Source: UBA2357 sp041916775 (GTDB lineage: Bacteria; Pseudomonadota; Gammaproteobacteria; Burkholderiales; Rhodocyclaceae). Taken from it: a stretch of 64,000 bases of DNA. Positions 40,552 to 50,300 of the stretch are shown piece after piece (the first letter of the stretch is position 1; the number at the start of each line of letters is the position of its first letter). The DNA lies in NCBI GenBank assembly GCA_041916775.1, contig JAYRYZ010000025.1, positions 1 to 64,000 of the forward strand, read 5' to 3'. The notes below the pieces were generated by a model that searched no databases, was not told the origin of the DNA, and saw only the letters and a program-made list of their open reading frames with translations. The position numbers and the translations under genes are program-made.

Positions 40552-41076
40552 ATGACGACGCGTTTTGTGTTTTCGTACTTGTGTGTCTTGGTAGGTGGGT
40601 TCTTAGATCTTTGAGATTTCTTGGGTTACTAAGTCTTCGCGAGACTGCGGTACAGTGTGCGCCGGCGGCGTGCGCATGGACTTAGTTGCGGTTTGAGCAC
40701 GGAGTCGTGGATACGTTCTTTGTTTCCTGTGGCTTTTCCATTGATTTTGGCGCTGCGAGGTGTTGCTGATCTGTTTCTTTGTGTTGGCAGAACGTTGTGT
40801 CCGCCGGAACTCATTACCGTTGGTTGTCCCTAATCCGACGAAAGCGGTTTGCGTCATTCAGGTATTGTGCGGGACTTGATGGAGCGGATGCCTCGCAGTT
40901 CCTCCAAACAGCCCCGGGCGTGCCGTCTGTGCGAGAGGAAGTCCGGCTTACTCGACGCGCTAGTCACTCACATCTTGTGACTTAATTCACGGCCAGGCAC
41001 GCTACCCAATTCAGGGATAATGACGTCCGGATGAATGGACTGGGGTTGGGATGTTGAACATTGCGGGCTGCGGACG
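40552..41076 (+). other. gene-free stretch downstream of the polysaccharide block
   Basis: About 525 bases of intermediate base composition with no ORF that resembles a protein, though some short frames are open. It is a transition zone between the AT-rich block and the high-GC gene that follows. It may contain decayed sequence from the exchange of the polysaccharide genes. No terminator, repeat pair or recognisable transposase fragment was identified. Confidence 0.45.
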
Positions 41077-42207
41077 ATGAGTGGGCAGGGATGGAGCAGG
41101 CGGCGCCTGGTGCGATTGTGGCGCGCGTATCGCTGGAAGATGGCGTTTGCGATGTTGTTGGCGTTGGGGGTGTGGTTGTATTCGGCGCTGCTGGTGGAGA
41201 CGCGGCCGACGGCACAGCGGACTACGGCGGAGCGGCCGGTTGTGGTGGAGCGCACGGCGGCGATGAAGCCCTTGAAGCTGCCGGAGGACGAGGGGCCGCA
41301 TGTGAGCGGTACCGAGTGGTGGTACTACAACGGCATTCTCACCGGAGCGGGGGGTGAGCGTTATGCGTTCCACGCCACGGTATTCCTGTACGACGGTATG
41401 GTGCGGCACACGGTGCTGCATTATTCCCTGTCCGACCTCGCGAGCGGCAGGCGGGTGGAAAAGCAGGTGCGCACGGCGGGGATCCCCTCTGAGGTGACGA
41501 GCGCCGGCTTCGACTTCCGCCAGGCGGGTTGGCGGGTGAGCAGTGATGTGAAGACCCACACCATCGAGGTCGATGCCGATGGCACGCGCCTTTCGCTGAC
41601 GCTCACCGACCCTCATCCGCCGCTGCTGCACAAGGCGAAGGGCTCCCGGACACCCGGGCTCATCGACTACGGGCAGACCGGCATCACCTATTACTATTCG
41701 CGGCCGCGGCTCGCTGCGGTGGGCACGCTGGAAGCGGGCGGTGCGCCGCTGGCGGTAGCCGGCGAGGTCTGGTTCGATCACCAGTGGGGGGATTTCGAGA
41801 GCGGCCGGCAGGGCTGGAACTGGTTTGCGTTGCAGCTGGACGACGGCGCGAACATGATGATCTACCAGCTCTTCAACCCGGACGGAACGCTGGCCCAACT
41901 CACCGGCACGCTGCAGGCGGACGGCGTGACGACGGCGCTGGATGGTTCGGATCTCGCGCTCGCCCCGCAGGGGACATGGCGCAGCGCGCGCTCCGGCGTG
42001 AGCTATCCGGCGGCGTGGGTGGTGGATTCACCGCTGGGGCGGCTGGAGATCAGGCCCGAGAAGAACGAGAGCGAGTTCAACGGGCTGGAGACGACCTTCA
42101 AGTATTACTGGGAAGGGCCGGTGCGCGTGCTTGGCGCGCGTAGCGGCAAGGGCTTCCTCGAGATGAACGGCTACGACCACATCAAATCGCTGCAACCGGC
42201 CCGGTGA
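41077..42207 (+). CDS. lipocalin-like/CrtC-related (AttH-type) membrane-anchored protein
   Basis: A 376-residue protein with an N-terminal basic segment and one membrane helix (MAFAMLLALGVWLYSALLV). Two lipocalin-like domains of the CrtC/AttH family follow: GTEWWYYNGILTGAGGERYAFHATVFLYDG near residue 85 and FDHQWGDFESGRQGWNWFALQLDDGANMMIYQLF near 245. CrtC enzymes hydrate carotenoids. The general AttH-type proteins are of unclear function and often periplasmic. Here it follows the polysaccharide genes and is high-GC, so it may be a conserved accessory of this locus or unrelated to it. Start ATG at 41077 is a guess among several Mets. Confidence 0.68.
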   Translation: MSGQGWSRRRLVRLWRAYRWKMAFAMLLALGVWLYSALLVETRPTAQRTTAERPVVVERTAAMKPLKLPEDEGPHVSGTEWWYYNGILTGAGGERYAFHATVFLYDGMVRHTVLHYSLSDLASGRRVEKQVRTAGIPSEVTSAGFDFRQAGWRVSSDVKTHTIEVDADGTRLSLTLTDPHPPLLHKAKGSRTPGLIDYGQTGITYYYSRPRLAAVGTLEAGGAPLAVAGEVWFDHQWGDFESGRQGWNWFALQLDDGANMMIYQLFNPDGTLAQLTGTLQADGVTTALDGSDLALAPQGTWRSARSGVSYPAAWVVDSPLGRLEIRPEKNESEFNGLETTFKYYWEGPVRVLGARSGKGFLEMNGYDHIKSLQPAR

Positions 42208-42222
42208 GCCGCGGCTGCGCGC

Positions 42223-42660
42223 TCAGATCTTGCCCAGCCAGGCATCCACCGCACTCGAGATCATGTCGCAGGCCTGCCGGTGGGCGGGCTCCCCCTTGCG
42301 ATAGGGGTCGGGGATCTCGCTGCCGCTCCAGTGACCGATGAGGAAGGTCTTGCCGCGCGCAGTCGGGGCAAGCTCCAGCACGCGCTCAAGGTGATGCTTT
42401 TCCATCACCAGGATGAGATCCGCCCAGCGTATCGATTCCAGGCTGATCTGGCGCGCGCGATGGGCGTCGAGCGAGAGCCCCTGTTCTGCGGCCACCTTTT
42501 GGGTGGTCTCGTCCGCCGGGTGAAGCTCCAGGGCGCCGATGCCGGCGGAGCGCACCACCGCGTCGCTGCCGCGCAACTGCAGCCGGTGGGCGAGCATGGC
42601 CTCGGCGAGCGGGCTGCGGCAGATGTTTCCGGTGCAGACGGTGAGGATGCGTTTGAACAT
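42223..42660 (-). CDS. low-molecular-weight protein tyrosine phosphatase (Wzb/EpsP type)
   Basis: A 145-residue phosphatase. The P-loop CX5R is VCTGNICRSPLAEA (Cys at residue 9), and the general acid Asp is in SEIPDPYRKGEPAHR. It starts MFKRILTVCTGN. Wzb-type enzymes dephosphorylate the Tyr-rich tail of Wzc-like kinases to cycle polymer export, and the kinase encoded at 31015-33261 has such a tail. Unlike E. coli, the gene lies at the opposite end of the locus, on the minus strand, convergent with the lipocalin-like gene. Confidence 0.93.
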   Translation of the reverse strand: MFKRILTVCTGNICRSPLAEAMLAHRLQLRGSDAVVRSAGIGALELHPADETTQKVAAEQGLSLDAHRARQISLESIRWADLILVMEKHHLERVLELAPTARGKTFLIGHWSGSEIPDPYRKGEPAHRQACDMISSAVDAWLGKI

Positions 42661-42678
42661 GAAACCCCTGAATGCAAA

Positions 42679-42726
42679 CCGGCGCCCGTGGTCCGGGCGC
42701 CGGTGAAGCGGGCCCTTGCGGGCCCG
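42679..42726 (-). terminator. tandem GC-rich hairpins after the PEP-CTERM gene
   Basis: Two strong stem-loops lie just beyond the PEP-CTERM stop on the minus strand. CGGGCCC/GGGCCCG with TTGC loop is at 42709-42726, and CCGGCGCCC/GGGCGCCGG with a 7-nt loop at 42679-42703. A short T-containing stretch follows the second. They probably insulate the PEP-CTERM transcript from the phosphatase gene. Confidence 0.6.
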
Positions 42727-42736
42727 GCCTGCGTGA

Positions 42737-43507
42737 TCAGGCCTGCTTGCGACGACGCGCGGCCGCGAGGCCCAGCGCGCCGATGCCCAGCAGCGCGAGC
42801 GAGGCAGGCTCGGGAATCTGGGTGGCGGTGATCGAGAGGTTGCGGATGGTGAAGTAGGCGTCCGCGAAGTTGGGCGTGTTGGGGCCGAACTGCGCGTCGG
42901 CGGCGGCCAGCAGCGCGCCGAAGCCGAACCAGTCGGTGTCCGTCTCGGTGAAGTTCAGCACCGCGCCGTCGGAAAAGACCGACCCGCTGACGCCGACCTT
43001 GCCCTTGCCGCTGGCGTCAACGAAGCTCGTGCCGAGCAGGGTGTTGATGATGCCGAGGAAGGGCGCTGCAAGCACGCCGTCGTAGTCGAAGCTGAAGCCG
43101 ATCGGCAGGCTCGGGCCGTCGTTCGCGCCGAGCGTGCCCGGGGTGAAGGCGAAGTTGTAGATGCCCGGCGTGAGGCCGGCACTGATCACCGTTGCGGTAC
43201 CGAGCGGGGTGTTCGCGAAGGGCGGAAGGCCAAGGTCCACCGACCCGTTCAGGTCGGTATCGAGGAGGATGCCGCCGTTCGATGCGCTGAACGCATAGGT
43301 GCCGCTCGGGCCCGCGCCCAGGGAGATCGCGCCGCTCAGGTCGCGCAGGGTCACCGAGAAGGTCTTGGAGTCACCATCGGCGAAACCGGCGGCGGAGATG
43401 TAGCCGCTCAGCGACGGGATGGACGTCGTATAGACCGCGGCGGAGGCTGCAGAGCTGGCGACGGCGATTGCTGCAACTGCAGCATACTTGACGGCGGTGC
43501 ATTTCAT
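42737..43507 (-). CDS. PEP-CTERM sorting domain protein
   Basis: A 256-residue exported protein. It has a signal peptide (MKCTAVKYAAVAAIAVASSAASA) and a central beta-rich domain with a Gly/Asp/Ser-rich composition. The C-terminus has PEP-CTERM form: IPEPASLALLGIGALGLAAARRRKQA, that is the Pro-Glu-Pro motif, a hydrophobic helix and an Arg cluster. This is a substrate for an EpsH/XrtA-type exosortase and is usually linked to exopolysaccharide. No exosortase gene lies in this window. A sigma-54-like promoter (43594-43609) precedes it. Start ATG at 43507 has GGAG just upstream; the longer frame to 43753 is untranslated leader. Confidence 0.9.
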   Translation of the reverse strand: MKCTAVKYAAVAAIAVASSAASAAVYTTSIPSLSGYISAAGFADGDSKTFSVTLRDLSGAISLGAGPSGTYAFSASNGGILLDTDLNGSVDLGLPPFANTPLGTATVISAGLTPGIYNFAFTPGTLGANDGPSLPIGFSFDYDGVLAAPFLGIINTLLGTSFVDASGKGKVGVSGSVFSDGAVLNFTETDTDWFGFGALLAAADAQFGPNTPNFADAYFTIRNLSITATQIPEPASLALLGIGALGLAAARRRKQA

Positions 43508-43973
43508 TGCTGGGTTCTCCTGAAATACGGATTGCATGCTGTGTCGGGGAAATTTCCATGCGATACGGCATATATCGCATTTTGCGAGAATCAAGCATGA
43601 ATAATGCCATGATTGCAAAGAACCGCTAAAACAGGCGCTTGTAGCCAGGTTCAGGCCTCGCCTGCGCGTGAGTGTAAAGAATTCCGACAAATTCGTCGGG
43701 AATGGCGGAAATTTTGTGAGCACGGCATGCCATTCATGTTGCGAGACACGCATGGCGTACGCGAATCAATTTGTGCGGTACCGCATGCCGGGTCGTCCGC
43801 ATGACGAACGCCGGCATCGAGGGGGGGCGCGAGCCCCGGGAAACGTCCAGGCGCGCCCCGGGTCGGTGGCAAGGCTTCCTCGATGCACCTTTTCCGTGCA
43901 GAATCCCCGGCTCGCGCAAGACCCGCGCCTTGTCCCGGCGCCCGTCCCGGGCACCCTCCAGACCCTGTTCGCC
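43508..43973. other. intergenic region between PEP-CTERM and MFS genes
   Basis: About 465 bases separating divergent genes. It contains the minus-strand sigma-54-like promoter at 43594-43609 and a short AT-rich segment around 43570-43625. The plus-strand MFS promoter must lie in its right half, but I see no clear -35/-10. No additional gene is evident. Confidence 0.4.
43594..43609 (-). promoter_or_regulatory. sigma-54-like (-24/-12) promoter of the PEP-CTERM gene
   Basis: On the minus strand the bases read TGGCATTATTCATGCT. The GG and GC are 12 bp apart and TGGCA plus TGC match the RpoN core, while the intervening CG and first T of TTGC do not. It lies about 87 bases upstream of the PEP-CTERM start codon. 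The same signal type is seen at 29199, supporting coordinated control. Confidence 0.55.
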
Positions 43974-45203
43974 ATGACCGCTCACGCCCCTCCCAGCCCC
44001 TGGATGCGCATCTTTCTGCCCTTCGCGCTGGGCTATTACCTCTCGTACCTGTTGCGCACGGTGAATGCGGTGATCTCGCCCGACCTGACGCGCGAACTTG
44101 CGCTGTCGTCGGCAGACCTGGGGCTTCTCACCAGCGCCTATTTCCTCACCTTCGGCTTGGCGCAGATTCCCCTGGGGATTGCGCTGGACCGCTTCGGGCC
44201 GCGGGTGGTGGAGGGCGGTTTGCTCTTGCTTACCAGCCTGGGGGCGGTGGCCTTCGCGCTGGGGGATTCGCTCGGGCAGCTCGGCATGGCGCGCGGCCTG
44301 ATCGGGCTCGGGGTCTCGGCCTGCCTGATGGCGGGGTTGAAGGGCTTTGCGATGTGGTACCCGGCCGAGCGGCAGAGCTCGATGACCGGCTTCATCATGG
44401 CGGCGGGGGCGCTGGGGGCGCTCACCGCGAGCGCGCCCGTGGAGGCGATGCTGCCCATCCTGGGATGGCGCGGGGTGTTCTGGGTGATTGCGGTGGTGGC
44501 GCTCGCGGTGGCGGTGTTCCTGCTCTTCGCCTTGCCGCGCGAGAAGCCGCATGCCTCCGGCGAGTCGGTCATGGAGGCGTTCCGCTCGGTGGGGGTGATC
44601 TTCACTTCGGCGGGGTTCTGGCGCTTCGCGGCGTCGGCGGTGTTCATCACCGGCGGCTTCATGGCCTTCCAGAGCCTGTGGGCGGTGCCCTGGCTGATGG
44701 ATGTGAATGGTCTCAGCCGTGCGCAGGCGGCGACACAGCTGCTGGTGATGAACCTGGGCATGCTCGCCGGGCAGCTCTCGATCGGCTTCCTCGGCACACG
44801 GCTCGCGCGCATGGGCGTGCGGCCGGTGCATCTCTTGCAGGGCGGGTTCTCTGCGATGCTGGTGGTGGAACTGCTGATCCTGATGCAGTGGGGGCCGATC
44901 TCGTTCGCGTGGTTCGCGCTCGGGGTGCTGGTATCGGTGAATGCGCAGGCCTACCTCGCGGCGTCGGATTACTTCCCCAAATCGGCGTTCGGACGGGTGA
45001 GCACGGCAGTGAACCTGATGGTGTTCGCCGGCGCGTTCGCGGTGCAGTGGGGCCTGGGCGGCATGCTCGACCTGCTGCAGGGCATGGGCAGCGAGCGTGC
45101 GAGCGCGCTGCAGATGAGCTATGCCGGGCTGATGGGGGTGCAGCTCGCGAGCCTGATGCCGATTCTGCTGGGCGGGCGCCGGGCTGCGGTCGGGGGGCGG
45201 TGA
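43974..45203 (+). CDS. MFS transporter
   Basis: A 409-residue major facilitator with 12 predicted helices. Helix 1-2 has PFALGYYLSYLLRTVNAVISPDL. The loop 2-3 motif G-X3-D-R-X-G is seen in GIALDRFGPR, and its second-half counterpart is IGFLGTRLARMGVRP. A cytoplasmic loop between helices 6 and 7 has PREKPHASGES. Substrate is unknown; related proteins include organic-anion, nitrate-like and drug carriers. Start ATG at 43974 is just before the first helix; earlier in-frame Mets would add a long Arg-rich leader. It converges with recD with 36 bp between stops. Confidence 0.87.
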   Translation: MTAHAPPSPWMRIFLPFALGYYLSYLLRTVNAVISPDLTRELALSSADLGLLTSAYFLTFGLAQIPLGIALDRFGPRVVEGGLLLLTSLGAVAFALGDSLGQLGMARGLIGLGVSACLMAGLKGFAMWYPAERQSSMTGFIMAAGALGALTASAPVEAMLPILGWRGVFWVIAVVALAVAVFLLFALPREKPHASGESVMEAFRSVGVIFTSAGFWRFAASAVFITGGFMAFQSLWAVPWLMDVNGLSRAQAATQLLVMNLGMLAGQLSIGFLGTRLARMGVRPVHLLQGGFSAMLVVELLILMQWGPISFAWFALGVLVSVNAQAYLAASDYFPKSAFGRVSTAVNLMVFAGAFAVQWGLGGMLDLLQGMGSERASALQMSYAGLMGVQLASLMPILLGGRRAAVGGR

Positions 45204-45239
45204 AGGTCGTTTGCCAGCCGCATCGGCTCATGCTGCCGC

Positions 45240-47336
45240 TCACCCGGCTTCCGCAAGCAGGCCGCTCTCGCGGCGTGTCACGCGCTTGATGCCTTCCTCG
45301 AGCAGGCCGGGGCGCTCGGCGAAGAGGGTGAAGGCGGTGCGCGCGCGGGTGATGCCGGTGTAGATGAGCTCTCGGGTGAGCACACCGCCGCTGTGCGCGG
45401 AGAGCACCAGCGCGGTATGTTCGAACTCCGAGCCTTGGCTCTTGTGCACCGTCATCGCGAACGCGGTTTCGACATGCGCGAGACGGCTCACGGATACCGA
45501 TCGCAGCGTGTCGCCATCGCTGAAGTAGGCACGCAGGCTCGCAGCGTTGCCAGGCGCGGGCAGGGTGATGCCGATGTCGCCATTGAAGACACCGAGCGCC
45601 GGATCGTTGCGCGTGACCATCACCGGACGCCCCGGGTACCAGCTGCCGCGGGGTGACAGCAGGCGCGCGCCGGCAAGCGCATCGACGATCGCGCGGTTGA
45701 TGCCCTCGACGCCCCATTCGCCCGCACGGACCGCGCACAGGATGCGAAACCGGTCGAAGGCGCGGAGGATGCGCATCGCCCAGTCGCGGTGTGCTGCGTC
45801 TTCATCTCCACCGGCATCACCACCGGCATCCCCATCCCCGTGACGCTCCGGCCCCTGGGCGAGCAGCATGAGGTAGTCCCGGTAGCAGGCGGGCGCACCC
45901 GGGCGGCCGTCGAGCGCAAGCCCGATCACTTCGGCGGCAGGGACGCCGGTTCGGCCGAGGAGGGCGCCGCCGCTGTCGGCCTCCAGGATGCGGGCGGCTG
46001 CGGTGGGGTCGGCGGCGCTGTTCACCGCGCTCGCGAGCGCGCCGATCGGGCCGTCGAAACGCCGGCTCTCGCGCAGCATCACCGTCTGCTGGGCGAGCGC
46101 GGACGGGTGGGCTTCACGCGCAAGATAGTCCGCGGGCAGGGTGTCTCCTGCGCTGGCGCCGACGTAGCGCGCAGTCTCGGCGCTGTAGTGGCCGGCCTCC
46201 GCATCCCGACAGAGGTCGCCGAGCACCGCGCCGGCTTCGACCGAGGCAAGCTGATCCTTGTCACCCAGGAGGATGAGACGCGCGTCGGCGGGCAGCGCCT
46301 CGAGCAGGGCCGCCATCATCTCCAGGTGCACCATCGAGGCCTCATCGACGATGACCACGTCGACATCGAGCGGATGCCCCGCATGATGCCGGAAGCGGCG
46401 TGTATCCGGCCGGGCACCGAGCAGCGAATGCAGGGTGCGCGCAGCGCCGGTGCGATGCATGAGCGCGGCGAGGTCGAGCGTCTCGCCCAGGCGCAGCTGC
46501 AGGGCCTGCAGCGCGCTGTCTATGGATTGCTTGAGCCGCGCGGCCGCCTTGCCGGTGGGCGCCGCGAGCGCGATGCGCAGCCGCTCCGGGTTCCCGCTGG
46601 TGGCGAAGAGGAGGGCGAGCAGACGCGCGGCGGTGTAGGTCTTGCCGGTGCCCGGGCCGCCGGTGATGATGGTGAGCCCGGCACGCAGCGCGATCGCGCA
46701 GGCGATTTTCTGCCAGTCGGGTCGTGCGCCGGCGGTGTCGGCGGCGATGCCGAAGAGCCGCTCGAGCCAGTGGCGCACTGCCGCCTCGTCGGGCGCGCTG
46801 ATGCTGGCGCAGCGCGTCGTGACGGCCTGAGACACGCTCCGCTCGTATTGCCAGTAACGCCGCAGGTACAGGCGGGGCGCGTGGTCCGGCCCGTCCACGA
46901 CCAGCGGTTGGCCGAGCTCGGGATCATGGCCCGCGCGCTGCACCACCGGGCTGCCGCGCAGCGCGCGCAGCCAGCCGTCCGTGCTCGCGGGCAGCGCCTG
47001 CCACAGCGCAGCGATGTCCGCCTGTGCGGCTTCCGGCCACCCGAACAGGCCCGCATCCTGCTCGGCCAGCGCGGCCAGCGGCATGCAGCTGTGACCGCGT
47101 CCTTCGAGGTGGCTCAGCATCGCGCTCGCGAGGATCAGCGCCAGGCGGGTGTCGGGTGAGGCCTGCGGGTCGAGCCCGGCGATGAAGGCCGCGAAGCTGC
47201 TGTCGAGATGGCGCAGTACGCCGGCATCGCTCAGGGCTCCGAGGCGTTCGCACAGCGCCGCGGGCTGCGACGGCGCGGTGGCGGGCGGCATGGCTGCGGT
47301 GCGCGGCGCGGGCATGGAGAGCAGGGGTGGGTTCAT
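45240..47336 (-). CDS. recD: exodeoxyribonuclease V subunit alpha (RecD)
   Basis: A 698-residue 5'-3' helicase subunit of RecBCD. Walker A is ITGGPGTGKTYTAARLL (about 235-250) and Walker B VVIVDEASMV; further SF1 helicase motifs are ILLGDKDQLASVEAGAVLGDL and, near the C-terminus, TVHKSQGSEFEH and LIYTGITRAR. It starts MNPPLLSMPAP, overlapping the recB stop by 4 nt (ATGA). The RecD helicase works with RecB on opposite strands at double-strand breaks. All motifs appear intact. Confidence 0.95.
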   Translation of the reverse strand: MNPPLLSMPAPRTAAMPPATAPSQPAALCERLGALSDAGVLRHLDSSFAAFIAGLDPQASPDTRLALILASAMLSHLEGRGHSCMPLAALAEQDAGLFGWPEAAQADIAALWQALPASTDGWLRALRGSPVVQRAGHDPELGQPLVVDGPDHAPRLYLRRYWQYERSVSQAVTTRCASISAPDEAAVRHWLERLFGIAADTAGARPDWQKIACAIALRAGLTIITGGPGTGKTYTAARLLALLFATSGNPERLRIALAAPTGKAAARLKQSIDSALQALQLRLGETLDLAALMHRTGAARTLHSLLGARPDTRRFRHHAGHPLDVDVVIVDEASMVHLEMMAALLEALPADARLILLGDKDQLASVEAGAVLGDLCRDAEAGHYSAETARYVGASAGDTLPADYLAREAHPSALAQQTVMLRESRRFDGPIGALASAVNSAADPTAAARILEADSGGALLGRTGVPAAEVIGLALDGRPGAPACYRDYLMLLAQGPERHGDGDAGGDAGGDEDAAHRDWAMRILRAFDRFRILCAVRAGEWGVEGINRAIVDALAGARLLSPRGSWYPGRPVMVTRNDPALGVFNGDIGITLPAPGNAASLRAYFSDGDTLRSVSVSRLAHVETAFAMTVHKSQGSEFEHTALVLSAHSGGVLTRELIYTGITRARTAFTLFAERPGLLEEGIKRVTRRESGLLAEAG

Positions 47337-50300
47337 GCGAGTGAGGCCTCGTCGCAGATCAGGGTGTCCAGGGCATCGATGAGGGTGCGTGTTTCGGGCG
47401 TCGCCCGGATCACATACTCGCCCCGCGCGGGACCGTCCAGGCCGCGCAGGAAGAGATAGAGCGCGCCGCCGAGCTGCCTGTCCGGGTCGTAGGCGGCGCC
47501 AAGCCGCTGGCGCAGCAGGCGGTGCAGCGCCAGCAGATACAGCGCCGCCTGCACGTCGTAGCGGCTGTGCGCCATGGCCGCCTCGAGTGCGGCGTGGTCA
47601 TAGGCGCCGGGGTGGGTGCCGAGGCGGTTGGACTTGTAATCCAGCACCCAGTAGCGCCCCTGGTGCTCGAAGACGAGGTCGGCGAAGCCCATCAGCATGC
47701 CGTGGAGTTCGCGCTGCGGTAGCGCGGGCCGCGCCCGGCCGCCCAGCAGGTGATGACGGCAGAGCCGGTCGATGTCTGGCGCCGCGAGGTGGGCCGCGGG
47801 CATCCAGAACTCCATCTCGGGCAGCCGCGCGCCGATGTCCCGCAGCGGCGCGCTCAGGCCGGGGAGCGGCGACGACACGATCGCTCGCATCCACTGCACC
47901 GCGTCCTCGGCATGCGCGGCCAGGTCGGCACGGACGCAGCGGCGCCGCAGTTCCGCCTCGAGCGCCGCGTTGCCTTCGAGCATGAAGCCGTCGTCCGCGA
48001 TGCACTCGAGAAGCTCATGCAGGAAGTTGCCGACCAGGGCGCCACCCGGGAAGCGGTGCCAGGGGGCGAGATCGCCGCCATCCGGCGGCGCGGCGGCAGT
48101 GCCACCCGGCTGCGGGGCGCGTGCGGTTTCGAGCGTGAAAGTGTGCGTGACCGTGTGCGTGACAGCGGGCGCGACCCCGAGCGTGAGCTCATCGTCGGCC
48201 GGGCCGTCTGTCTGCAAGGGCGCGAGCGCGGTCGGCGTTGCGCTACCGGGCGCGATGTCGCGGACCAGTGCCGAGAAGCTGCCGATGGACCACCTGCGCT
48301 CGAAGTCGCCCGCATACACCGGGCTGTCGATGAGCGGTGGCGGTGTCTCGCGCGCCTGCAGTCGGGTCAGGCCCGCTGCTTCCGGAGCCGCCTCGAGCGC
48401 GATGCACACGCCGCCCGAAGCGGATGCGGCGTGCGCATCATTCGCCTGTGCCGCGAGCGCCTCCAGCGGTGCGAGCCACGCATCCGCCTCACGCGCTTCC
48501 CGTCCGGCGAGCAGAACGCCGGGGGCGCTGAGGTGGTTCATGCAGTGCTTGCCATTCCCCTTCCTGACCGCCGTGAAACCCATCCACAAGGCATGGCGAG
48601 CGCGGGTGAGCGCCACATAGAAGAGCCGCACATCCTCGCGCAGTCGGTCGAGGTCGGCGCGACCGAGCTCCTCGTCGCTGTATTCGAGCTTGATCGTGCG
48701 CACGCCTGCCGCATCGGCGAGCTTCAGGTAGCGGCTGTAGCGCCGCTCCACGTTCCGGAAGCTGCTGCCGAAGGGCAGGCACACCACCGGATACTCCAGC
48801 CCCTTGCTCTTGTGTATGGTGACCACCTTGACGAGGTCGGCATCGCTCTCCAGGCGGACCACCTGCTCGTCGCCGCTGCGCGCGCTGTTCTCGATCTGCG
48901 TCGCGAGCCAGCGGATCAGCGCCTCCTGGCCCTCGTGTTGCGCCCCCGCCTGTTGCAGCAGCTCGGCCAGGTGGAGGAAGTTCGTGAGCCGCCGCTCGCC
49001 ATCGTCTTCACTCAGCCAGCGCGCCGGCAGGTCGAGAAGATGGAGGGTGCGGCGCAGCATCGCGAGCACGCCCAGATCGCGCCAGACTGCGTGCAGCTGG
49101 TGCAGCGTCTCGCTCTGGCGGTCGAACGCCGCGTCGCTGCCGGCGAGTTCGGCGAGGGCGGCGATGGACAGGCCGATGCTGCGGGTGGCGAGTGCCGCGC
49201 GCACCCGCGGCGCGTCGCGCGGGGTGGCCGCCGCCCGCAGCCAGTGCAGGAGGTCACGCGCTTCGGCACTCGCAAACACCGAGTCCTTGTCCGACAGATA
49301 CACCGAGGCGACCCCACGTCGGCGCAGCGCGTGGCGCACCGCCTCGGCCTCCTTGCCGGTGCGCACCAGCACCGCGATGTCGGCCGGGCGCAGCCGCGTG
49401 AAGCGGCCGTCCGCATGCCTGAAGCCCGCGTCGGCATCGTTGAGCCAGGTGACGATCCGCTCTGCGCAGTGGGCGGCGAAGCGGCGACGCGCATCCGCGC
49501 TGCTCTGCAGTTCAAGGTCGTGGCGGATGGTGAGGGCGGCGACCGGGCCCGCGCCAGTGCAGAACACCTCGTCGCGTCCGCGCGCCGCCACCGGCACGAA
49601 GGGCAGCGCGTTGCCGGCCGCACCGCGGAACAGGAAGGCCCCACCCGCATCGCCATCTTCCGCATCAAGGTTGTCGCCACGCGACTCCGCCCGCGCGAAC
49701 CAGTGATTGACCGCAGCCACCATCGCGGTGCTCGAGCGGTAGTTGGTGTCGAGCACATAGTGGCGGCCGGCGGTGGCGCGGCGTGCCTGCAGGTAGCTGT
49801 AGATGTCCGCGCCGCGGAAGCCGTAGATCGACTGTTTGGGGTCCCCGATCAGCAGCAGCGCGGTGCGCGGGTCGTTGTCGGCGGTGCGGTAGAGCGCGTC
49901 GAAGAGCCGGTACTGCAGCGGCGAGGTGTCCTGGAACTCGTCGATCAGCGCCACCGGGTACTGGGTGACGATGCGCTCGCGCAGGCGCGCGCCGTGCGGG
50001 CCGGACAGTGCCCGGTCGAGCCGCTCCAGCATGTCGGCGAAGCCGAAGCTGCGCGCCGCGCGCTTGAGCGCGACGAGGCGGCGCGCGATGCCGGTGGCGG
50101 CGTGGAGGCTGAGCGCAACCGCGACGCCGGGCAAGCGCGCATGTTCGGCGATGAGCGCGGCGAATGCTGCGAAGTCGTCGGGCGCCACCAGCGGCGGGGC
50201 GTCAGGCTTGCGCGCTTCCTGCAGGCCCGCGGGGGTCAGGCGGGTGCAGGCCGTTTCGGGCAGCGTGAGCGCCTGTGCGGTCGGGTTGCGTGCCCAGGCT

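Noticed and set aside
40603..40857. minus-strand 84-codon ORF after the PssE-like gene
   Set aside because: No ribosome site, no hydrophobic core or domain pattern, and composition unlike the neighbouring real genes.
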